Both the position numbers and the translations under genes were made by a program. Positions 1 through 4,755 of a stretch of DNA of 7,249 nucleotides are shown piece after piece (position 1 is the first letter of the stretch; every line of letters begins with the position of its first letter). The notes below the pieces were generated by a model. It saw only the letters and a program-made list of their open reading frames with translations. It was not told the origin of the DNA and made no database searches. The DNA is taken from contig CALATC010000022.1 in the NCBI GenBank assembly GCA_937891475.1, forward strand, positions 1 to 7,249, read 5' to 3'. The DNA is from an uncultured Granulicatella sp. GTDB lineage: Bacteria; Bacillota; Bacilli; Lactobacillales; Aerococcaceae.

Positions 1-270
<270 letters not shown>

Positions 271-282
271 TTACGTAAATTG

Positions 283-359
283 GACTTTGTCTAGCTGTAG
301 CAAGGGACGCTAGTAACCTCGCCTTGCGAGTCTCATTGTTAAGGCTACAGCAAAAAGTC
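283..359 (+). repeat. Short copy (E1) of a structured intergenic repeat
   Basis: This is a 77-base fold-back element between guaB and dps. The ends pair as GACTTT (283-288) with AAAGTC (354-359) and GCTGTAGC (294-301) with GCTACAGC (344-351). The interior contains hairpin CTCGC-CTT-GCGAG (318-330) followed by TCTCAT. The interior block from CGC at 308 to TTAA at 342 aligns with the block starting CGCCAGCAGCCTCG in the long element at 4269-4432 and with the reverse complement of the one at 4503-4667. It looks like the same family with the two other internal hairpins missing. It could also act as a weak terminator for guaB, although the bases after it (TCTATTTATTTC) are not a clean T-run. Confidence 0.7.
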
Positions 360-409
360 TATTTATTTCTTTATTATTTAAAAAAATATAAAAATTATGA
401 GCATTCTAG

Positions 410-438
410 TTTAGAATTATTCTATTCTGTGATATACT
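410..438 (+). promoter_or_regulatory. Promoter of dps
   Basis: A -35-like TTTAGA (410-415) lies 17 bases before TATACT (433-438). The -10 is preceded by TG (430-431), giving an extended -10. Transcription should begin near 445, just before the ribosome binding site AAAGGAGG (447-454). The stretch at 361-397 is almost pure A/T and could act as an UP element. The -10 is strong and the -35 moderate. Confidence 0.7.
411..425 (+). promoter_or_regulatory. Candidate PerR operator in the dps promoter
   Basis: The 15-mer TTAGAATTATTCTAT contains the perfect inverted repeat TAGAAT-T-ATTCTA (412-424). It agrees at 12 of 15 positions with the PerR box consensus TTATAATTATTATAA. It fills the space between -35 and -10, where a repressor would block RNA polymerase. 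A further ATTCTA half-site lies at 403-408, facing TAGAAT. PerR control of dps/mrgA genes is established in Bacillus and streptococci; binding here is inferred. Confidence 0.6.
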
Positions 439-462
439 TTATTCATAAAGGAGGAATGACAA

Positions 463-924
463 ATGTCAAAAGAAAAAACAAAATTAGTATTAAATCAATT
501 AGTAGCTGACTTAAGCCAACAAGCAGCAATTATTCACCAAGTACACTGGTATATGCGTGGACGTGGATTTATAACATTACACCCAGCAATGGATAAATTA
601 ATGGATGAAATTAACGCTCAATTAGACGAAGTATCAGAACGCTTAATCATTATTGGGGGAGCACCATATTCAACATTACGTGAATTTGCAGATAACACTA
701 AGATTCAAGATATTCCTGCATCTTACGAACGTTCAATTGATGAATGGGTAAGACATTTATTAGTAGGATATGAATACTTAATAGGTTTATACCAAGAAGG
801 TATAGAAACAGCTGGAGAAGAAGGCGATGATGTATCACAAGATATCTGCATCGGTTTCAAAGGCGATATTGAAAAAATCATTTGGATGTTACGTGCACAC
901 CTAAACGAAGCACCTGGAATCTAA
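463..924 (+). CDS. dps: Dps/Dpr family ferritin-like iron-storage and peroxide-resistance protein
   Basis: This encodes a 153-residue protein of the Dps-like ferritin family, the usual size. Such proteins form 12-subunit shells that oxidise Fe(II) with peroxide and store it, limiting Fenton damage, and some bind DNA. The ferroxidase signature is intact: HQVHWYMRG supplies His28 and Trp29, followed by His40, Asp44, Asp55 and Glu59 with the spacing of Listeria Dps (His31, His43, Asp47, Asp58, Glu62). The tail LRAHLNEAPGI resembles streptococcal Dpr. The N-terminus is short, without a lysine-rich DNA-binding extension, so iron handling is more likely than DNA coating. The ATG at 463 is fixed by AAAGGAGG (447-454) eight bases upstream. 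The gene is monocistronic, with its own promoter, a PerR-like operator and a strong terminator, which fits peroxide induction. Confidence 0.93.
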   Translation: MSKEKTKLVLNQLVADLSQQAAIIHQVHWYMRGRGFITLHPAMDKLMDEINAQLDEVSERLIIIGGAPYSTLREFADNTKIQDIPASYERSIDEWVRHLLVGYEYLIGLYQEGIETAGEEGDDVSQDICIGFKGDIEKIIWMLRAHLNEAPGI

Positions 925-930
925 TCAATT

Positions 931-971
931 CAAACAAAAAAAGGATGAGTCACTCATCCTTTTTTTGTTTG
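931..971 (+). terminator. Palindromic intrinsic terminator after dps
   Basis: Two perfectly complementary 20-base arms (931-950 and 952-971) surround a single central C at 951. The G+C core GGATGAGT/ACTCATCC is flanked by an A-run on the left and TTTTTTT on the right. The symmetry means it could stop transcripts from either side. It separates dps from the efflux gene promoter that begins 16 bases later. Confidence 0.9.
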
Positions 972-986
972 GAGTTATACAATCAT

Positions 987-1015
987 TTGAAAGAAATTCA
1001 TCAAAAGTATAGAAT
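987..1015 (+). promoter_or_regulatory. Promoter of the MATE gene
   Basis: TTGAAA (987-992) and TAGAAT (1010-1015) are separated by exactly 17 bases, each one mismatch from the sigma-A consensus. It lies just after the dps terminator, so the efflux gene is expressed independently. No clear operator palindrome is seen beside it. Confidence 0.75.
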
Positions 1016-1069
1016 AGTTTAAGAGAAAATGATTTAGAAGAAATAGATACATGATAAAAGGAGGATGAG

Positions 1070-2416
1070 ATGAATTCAAAGGCGTTTTATCAACAAATGT
1101 TTGCGATTGCGATTCCGGTTGCGTTGCAAAGTTTATTAACTTCATTTTTGAACACATTAGATACGATGATGATTTCCTCTCTTGGAGATGCGAGTATTGC
1201 GGGTGTGGGCTTAGCGAATCAGGTATTTTTCTTATTTACATTGATTTGTTTTGGGATTAACACAGGTTCTTCAGTTTTATTCGCTCAATATTGGGGTGTG
1301 AGGGATGTTCCTCAAGTTCGAAAAATTAATCAGGCAAGTTTAATGTTGTCTACAGCGATTTCTGTGGCATTTATGCTTGTTGCCATGTTATTCCCTTATG
1401 GGATTTTAGAATTATTTACGAAGGACGCAGCAGTTGTTCAAGCAGGTGGTGACTATTTACGTGTAGCTGCTTTAACATATGTTATAACGGCATGGAGTTT
1501 TTCTTTAGGTAGTGCTTTAAGAAGTACCGGAAATCCAAAAGTTCCATTAGTGGCAACGATGAGTAGTTTTGTCGCCAATGCTTTCTTCAATTATATTTTT
1601 ATTTTTGGGAAATTAGGATTGCCAGCAATGGGAGTTGTAGGGGCAGCATTAGGAACGGTTGTAGCGAGATTGATTGAAATTGGCGTGTTAGTGTTTGTTA
1701 TCAAACGATATCAAGGTCCACTTCAAATTCCGATTCGACATTTGCAAAAGATTCCGAAAGAATTTTGGACGGTCTATTGGAAGACAACTTTACCAGTGAT
1801 TGTCAATGAAACATTCTGGGCGTTAGGGCAAGTATTTTATAATGCAGCTTATGCGATGGTAGGAACGCAAGCAACTGCAGCGGTGCAAATTGCGGTTGCG
1901 ATTCAAGGCTTAGCCTTTGTTATCGTCCGTGGACTAGGAAGTAGTTGTAGTATTATGCTTGGGCAAAGTATTGGGAAAAATAAAATTGATCAAGCAAAAA
2001 AAGATGCGAATCGATTTATTATTTTATCCATTATAACGGGTGTAATCATTGGTGCTATTGAAAGTCTAACTCCACAATGGACATTATTATTATTTGGGCA
2101 TATTAGTCCAGAAGTGTATAGCCTCGGTCAACAATTATTACAAGTGATGGGTATTATTTTTGTTTTAAAAACAATTAATTCCATTATTGTTGTAGGAGTA
2201 TTAAGAGGTGGTGGCGATACTCATTATGGAATGAAATTAGAAATGAGTTGTGTTTGGTTAGTCGGCGTCCCATTATCTCTTTTAGCAGCAGGAGTGTGGC
2301 ATTTACCAGTTACTCTAGTTGTCATTTGTGCAGGAATGGAAGAAGCGACAAAAGTAGTCGTCGGACTTTATCGTGTTTATTCACAAAAATGGATACATCG
2401 CTTAGTTCAAGACTAG
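1070..2416 (+). CDS. MATE-family multidrug/Na+ (or H+) antiporter
   Basis: This encodes a 448-residue membrane protein with about 12 hydrophobic segments, the standard length for the multidrug and toxic compound extrusion family. These carriers expel cationic compounds across the cytoplasmic membrane using a sodium or proton gradient. The two-fold pseudo-repeat of the fold is visible. The first half opens with IPVALQSLLTSFLNTLDTMM (residues 15-34) and has LRSTGNPKVPLV (150-161). The second half opens with LPVIVNETFWALGQVFYNAA (241-260) and has the equivalent LRGGGDTHYGMKL (378-390). The segment GLGSSCSIMLGQSIGKNKID (288-307) is also typical. ATG 1070 follows AAAGGAGG (1057-1064) by five bases. 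The substrate cannot be read from sequence. No intrinsic terminator of its own is seen; its stop codon overlaps the -35 of the que promoter, and read-through would meet the riboswitch terminator. Confidence 0.9.
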   Translation: MNSKAFYQQMFAIAIPVALQSLLTSFLNTLDTMMISSLGDASIAGVGLANQVFFLFTLICFGINTGSSVLFAQYWGVRDVPQVRKINQASLMLSTAISVAFMLVAMLFPYGILELFTKDAAVVQAGGDYLRVAALTYVITAWSFSLGSALRSTGNPKVPLVATMSSFVANAFFNYIFIFGKLGLPAMGVVGAALGTVVARLIEIGVLVFVIKRYQGPLQIPIRHLQKIPKEFWTVYWKTTLPVIVNETFWALGQVFYNAAYAMVGTQATAAVQIAVAIQGLAFVIVRGLGSSCSIMLGQSIGKNKIDQAKKDANRFIILSIITGVIIGAIESLTPQWTLLLFGHISPEVYSLGQQLLQVMGIIFVLKTINSIIVVGVLRGGGDTHYGMKLEMSCVWLVGVPLSLLAAGVWHLPVTLVVICAGMEEATKVVVGLYRVYSQKWIHRLVQD

Positions 2417-2442
2417 TCAATCCGTTTCATTTATGGTAGAAT
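2414..2442 (+). promoter_or_regulatory. Promoter of the queuosine operon
   Basis: A weak -35, TAGTCA (2414-2419), overlaps the MATE stop codon. The -10 TAGAAT (2437-2442) lies 17 bases later and is extended by TG at 2434-2435. The predicted start near 2449 falls exactly where the riboswitch aptamer begins, which supports the assignment. Confidence 0.65.
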
Positions 2443-2449
2443 ATTTGTC

Positions 2450-2489
2450 AGACAGTTCGTAACCATCCTGTCTATAAACAAAACTAGGG
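2450..2489 (+). promoter_or_regulatory. preQ1-I riboswitch aptamer
   Basis: Stem P1 is AGACAG (2450-2455) with CTGTCT (2468-2473), closing the 12-base loop TTCGTAACCATC. The A-rich tail ATAAACAAAACTAGGG (2474-2489) follows. This is the compact class I preQ1 layout: a small hairpin whose A-rich 3' tail folds back into the groove and forms a pseudoknot. Loop and tail strongly resemble the Thermoanaerobacter tengcongensis aptamer (loop ...GTAACC..., tail ...AACAAAACAAGGG). The position before queF-queC-queT fits the ligand, 7-aminomethyl-7-deazaguanine. I do not assign exact pseudoknot pairs. A class II aptamer, usual in streptococci, is not seen. Confidence 0.88.
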
Positions 2490-2516
2490 CTTATTTGAAC
2501 ATGAAATGATCAATAG

Positions 2517-2554
2517 ATTCCTGGAAAACGATGGTGTTTTTCAGGAATTTTTTT
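2517..2554 (+). terminator. Riboswitch-controlled terminator, with a competing antiterminator
   Basis: The terminator stem pairs 2517-2529 with 2536-2548 (13 pairs, one G·T) around loop GATGGT, and runs into seven T (2548-2554). A competing fold is visible: CTAGG of the aptamer tail (2484-2488) pairs with CCTGG (2520-2524) of the terminator's left arm. The inner pairs CTTATTTG (2490-2497) with CAATAG (2511-2516), with bulges, extend it. Bound preQ1 should hold the tail in the pseudoknot, free the terminator and turn the operon off. Confidence 0.88.
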
Positions 2555-2586
2555 ATGTCTAAATAGTCCGGAAAGAAGGAATAACA

Positions 2587-3075
2587 ATGAGAAAAAACGA
2601 AGAAATGGGAGAAATTACACACTTAGGAAGTAAAACAGTTTATCGTGATGATTATGCACCAGAAGTGCTAGAATCATTCCCAAATAAACATCCAGAAAAC
2701 GATTATTTTGTAAAATTTAATTGTCCAGAATTTACTTCCTTATGTCCAATTACAGGTCAACCTGACTTTGCGACAATTTATATTAGTTATGTTCCAGGAG
2801 AACGCATGGTAGAAAGCAAGTCTTTAAAATTATACTTATTTAGCTTTAGAAATCGTGGAGATTTCCATGAAGACTGCATGAATATCATTATGAAAGATTT
2901 AGTAAAATTAATGGATCCAAAATATATTGAAGTTTGGGGTAAATTTACACCACGTGGAGGAATCTCTATTGATCCATATTGCAACTATGGAAAACCAGGA
3001 ACTAAATGGGAACAAGTTGCAGACCACCGTATGATGAATCATGATTTATATCCTGAAAAAGTGGACAACCGTTAA
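2587..3075 (+). CDS. queF: NADPH-dependent 7-cyano-7-deazaguanine (preQ0) reductase
   Basis: This encodes a 162-residue QueF of the short, single-domain (Bacillus-type) class. It reduces the nitrile of preQ0 to the amine of preQ1 using two NADPH, the step before insertion into tRNA by Tgt. Key residues are present: the nucleophilic Cys53 in [11 protein letters not shown], which forms the thioimide with substrate, Asp60 nearby as proton donor, and the QueF signature ESKSLKLY at 76-83 for NADPH binding. FHED at 93-96 also matches the family. ATG 2587 follows AAGGA (2576-2580) by six bases. It is the first gene of the operon, directly under the preQ1 riboswitch, and its stop codon (3073-3075) overlaps the ribosome binding site of queC, suggesting translational coupling. 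Confidence 0.96.
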   Translation: MRKNEEMGEITHLGSKTVYRDDYAPEVLESFPNKHPENDYFVKFNCPEFTSLCPITGQPDFATIYISYVPGERMVESKSLKLYLFSFRNRGDFHEDCMNIIMKDLVKLMDPKYIEVWGKFTPRGGISIDPYCNYGKPGTKWEQVADHRMMNHDLYPEKVDNR

Positions 3076-3086
3076 GGAGAATCGTG

Positions 3087-3731
3087 ATGAAATTAGTATT
3101 ATTAAGTGGTGGAGTCGATAGTTCGACTGCATTAGCGCTTGCTTTAAGTCAAGATCCTCAAGTTGAAGCTATTTCATTTTCATATAATCAAAAGCATAAG
3201 GAATTGGAATTAGAAGCTGCACGAAAAATTGCAGCGTATTACAAAGTTCCGCATCAAATTTTGGATGTTACTTCTGTGTTTTCTGGAAGTAAATCTTCTT
3301 TAAATGCTGGAAATGATATGGAAGTAAGTACAGGAGATTATGCGACTCAAACAGAAGCGAATACCGAAGTGGAGTTTCGTAATGGAATTTTTATTTCGAT
3401 CTTAGCAGGAATTGCGATGCAAAAAGGCGCTTCTGAAATTTATTTTGGGGCACACTTGGATGATTCAGGAGTCATTTATCCAGATTGTTCACCTGAATTT
3501 ATTGAAGCGATGAATCAGGCTGTTCAATTAGGAAGTGGTGGCAAAGTTCGATTGACAGCTCCATTTGGACAAGTGAAAAAGAAAGATATTGTCGCAAAAG
3601 GAGTCGAATTAGGTGTTCCTTATGAATTGACGTATAGTTGCTACAATGGCGTGTATCCTCCATGTGGGAAATGTGGAACTTGTATTGATCGAAACAAAGC
3701 CTTTTTAGCAAATGGATTGGAGATTTTATAG
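3087..3731 (+). CDS. queC: 7-cyano-7-deazaguanine (preQ0) synthase
   Basis: This encodes a 214-residue QueC, the ATP-dependent enzyme that converts 7-carboxy-7-deazaguanine plus ammonia to preQ0. The N-terminal PP-loop SGGVDSSTA, which binds ATP pyrophosphate, follows directly after MKLVLL. The C-terminus carries the zinc-binding cysteines Cys185, Cys193, Cys196 and Cys199 in SCYNGVYPPCGKCGTC. I chose ATG 3087 over the in-frame GTG at 3084. It gives the usual MKLVLLSGG start and better spacing (seven bases) from GGAG (3076-3079). The gene starts 11 bases after queF stops, and its TAG shares its last base with the GTG of queT, so the three genes form one tight operon. The enzymes making its substrate (GTP cyclohydrolase I, QueD, QueE) are not in this window. 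Confidence 0.96.
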   Translation: MKLVLLSGGVDSSTALALALSQDPQVEAISFSYNQKHKELELEAARKIAAYYKVPHQILDVTSVFSGSKSSLNAGNDMEVSTGDYATQTEANTEVEFRNGIFISILAGIAMQKGASEIYFGAHLDDSGVIYPDCSPEFIEAMNQAVQLGSGGKVRLTAPFGQVKKKDIVAKGVELGVPYELTYSCYNGVYPPCGKCGTCIDRNKAFLANGLEIL

Positions 3732-4204
3732 TGAATAAAAAACAAATTAGATTATTAACACAAAATACTTTAATAGGGGCATTATATGTTGTTTTAACAT
3801 TAATTAATCCTATTTCTTACGGGATGTTTCAATTCCGTTTATCAACTTTATTAATGGGTGTGCCATTTTATAAACCGCAATTGTCATTAGGGATTTTAAT
3901 CGGTGTAATGATTAGTAATATTCCAAGCCCTCTTGGACCGATTGATATTTTATCTGGATTTTTAATTCAGTCAGTGAGTTTATATGTTTTTAACCGTATT
4001 TTCAAAAATTCTTATGTGAAGAGTGCTGCATATGGAATTTGGTGTGGTTTTGTAGTAGCCGCAGCATTGTATTACTCATTACAAGTGCCATTCTGGCCTA
4101 GCGTATTTGGCGTAGCTGTGTCTAATATTTTATTTGCCTTCTTAGGTACTTTTATTGTTGAAAAATTCTTAAAAGGATTTTTAGATAAAACAGTAGTTGA
4201 ATAG
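3731..4204 (+). CDS. queT: QueT family queuosine-precursor transporter (predicted ECF S component)
   Basis: This encodes a 157-residue, very hydrophobic protein with roughly five to six membrane segments starting near residue 12. It matches the QueT family (COG4708), whose genes are repeatedly found under preQ1 riboswitches and which is predicted to be the substrate-binding subunit of an energy-coupling-factor importer for queuosine precursors. The shared EcfA/EcfT module would be encoded elsewhere. Family-like segments are ISYGMFQFRLSTLLMGVPFY (28-47) and SNIPSPLGPIDILSG (62-76). The start is GTG 3731, overlapping the last base of the queC stop (TAGTG), with GGAG (3719-3722) eight bases upstream; no other early start exists. 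Transcription ends at the terminator 15 bases after the stop. The exact substrate (preQ1, preQ0 or queuine) is not readable from the sequence. Confidence 0.9.
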   Translation: MNKKQIRLLTQNTLIGALYVVLTLINPISYGMFQFRLSTLLMGVPFYKPQLSLGILIGVMISNIPSPLGPIDILSGFLIQSVSLYVFNRIFKNSYVKSAAYGIWCGFVVAAALYYSLQVPFWPSVFGVAVSNILFAFLGTFIVEKFLKGFLDKTVVE

Positions 4205-4218
4205 AAAACGATGAATAT

Positions 4219-4254
4219 ACTTCGAAACGTAATAGTGTTTCGAAGTCTTTTTTT
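4219..4254 (+). terminator. Intrinsic terminator of the que operon
   Basis: A perfect 10-bp stem, ACTTCGAAAC (4219-4228) with GTTTCGAAGT (4237-4246), closes an 8-base loop. It is followed by C and seven T (4248-4254). It stands 15 bases after the queT stop and is separate from the large structured element that follows. Confidence 0.9.
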
Positions 4255-4268
4255 GTTTGAACGTATGA

Positions 4269-4432
4269 GCTAAATGATGAAAGAAAAATTTTGTGTTAGC
4301 GAGGTCGCCAGCAGCCTCGTAAGCGAGTCTCATGGCTAAAATTTGAGCCTTGGTCTCAAATTTTACCTGTCATGGAAGCCAGGTGTGACTTCCATGACTT
4401 TCGCAACAAAAATTTTTCTTTCATCGTTTAGC
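4269..4432 (+). repeat. Long structured repeat, forward copy (E2)
   Basis: This 164-base element has four stems. P1, the closing stem, is 24 continuous pairs (4269-4292 with 4409-4432, one G·T). P2 pairs GCCA (4307-4310) with TGGC (4333-4336) around CTCG-TAAG-CGAG. P3 is an 11-bp stem (4337-4347/4355-4365) with loop CCTTGGT. P4 is 10 bp (GTCATGGAAG 4369-4378 with CTTCCATGAC 4389-4398). The junction blocks GAGGTCGCCAG, TTTACCTG and CTTTCGC are shared with the element at 4503-4667 read on the other strand. No open reading frame of note lies inside. I do not recognise a named family. Possible readings are a structured RNA, a BOX/RUP-like dispersed repeat or a non-autonomous mobile element. Confidence 0.8.
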
Positions 4433-4502
4433 TAAATTTTAAAACGTAGTGTAATTATTTTTTAGGAACTAATACATTTCAGTGAAAAAACGCAAAAATA
4501 AT

Positions 4503-4667
4503 ATAAAAGAAAGCAGAAAAATCTTTTTGTAGCGAAAGCAATAGAAACCAAGGGTTGGTTTCTATTGCAGGTAAAAATCGAGACCAAGGCTCGATTTTTA
4601 GCCAAGAGACCCATAGGGGCTACTGGCGACCTCTCAAACAAAAAAGCATTTTTCTGCTTTCTTTTAT
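4503..4667 (-). repeat. Long structured repeat, reverse copy (E3)
   Basis: This 165-base element is the same family as the one at 4269-4432, in the opposite orientation and 70 bases away. P1 pairs 4503-4522 with 4648-4667 (20 perfect pairs), then six more after a one-base bulge. The P4 equivalent is a perfect 14-bp stem (4538-4551/4555-4568, loop GGG). The P3 equivalent is 11 bp (4572-4582/4590-4600, loop ACCAAGG, i.e. CCTTGGT on the minus strand). The P2 equivalent pairs GCCA (4601-4604) with TGGC (4624-4627) around CCC-ATA-GGG. It ends 17 bases before the -35 of the histidine triad gene. Confidence 0.8.
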
Positions 4668-4684
4668 TACGTGTTCGAAAAATA

Positions 4685-4713
4685 TTGACAGAAAGATAAA
4701 AGGAGAGTAAAGT
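4685..4713 (+). promoter_or_regulatory. Promoter of the histidine triad gene
   Basis: A perfect -35 TTGACA (4685-4690) lies 17 bases before TAAAGT (4708-4713), a 4/6 match to the -10. The start would fall near 4720, inside the palindrome at 4714-4740. An alternative TATAAA (4714-4719) would need a 23-base spacer and is less likely. Confidence 0.7.
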
Positions 4714-4740
4714 TATAAAACGTAAAGATTACGTTTTATA
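4714..4740 (+). promoter_or_regulatory. Candidate Zur operator overlapping the transcription start
   Basis: A perfect inverted repeat has 12-base arms (4714-4725 and 4729-4740) with spacer AGA. Its core CGTAAAGATTACG (4721-4733) matches the Bacillus/Staphylococcus Zur core CGTAATNATTACG with one mismatch. Over the full 21-base consensus, 17 of 20 specified positions agree. The site would cover the start of transcription, consistent with zinc-dependent repression of a zinc-binding lipoprotein gene. It could instead act as a 5' leader hairpin. Confidence 0.6.
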
Positions 4741-4755
4741 GAAGAGGGAGATAGA

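Noticed and set aside
324..509. 61-codon plus-strand frame overlapping the dps start
   Set aside because: It starts within the structured repeat, has no ribosome binding site, and runs out of frame into dps across the dps promoter.
2450..2586. preQ1 class II riboswitch
   Set aside because: The leader has the minimal hairpin plus A-rich tail of class I and none of the longer multi-stem class II layout.
3084..3086. GTG as the start of queC
   Set aside because: The next codon, ATG 3087, gives the family-typical MKLVLLSGG start and better ribosome binding site spacing; GTG would only add one residue.
4433..4502. Possible gene or promoter in the 70-base spacer between the two long repeats
   Set aside because: It is A/T-rich with no convincing promoter, ribosome binding site or frame; I see nothing supportable there.
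4269..4667. CRISPR array, tRNA or insertion sequence
   Set aside because: There are only two copies in inverted orientation with no regular spacers; the four-stem shape is cloverleaf-like but lacks tRNA length, T-loop and CCA features; there is no transposase frame.
4685..4755. AdcR operator before the Pht gene, as in streptococci
   Set aside because: No TTAACYRGTTAA-like sequence is present; the palindrome there resembles a Zur box instead.
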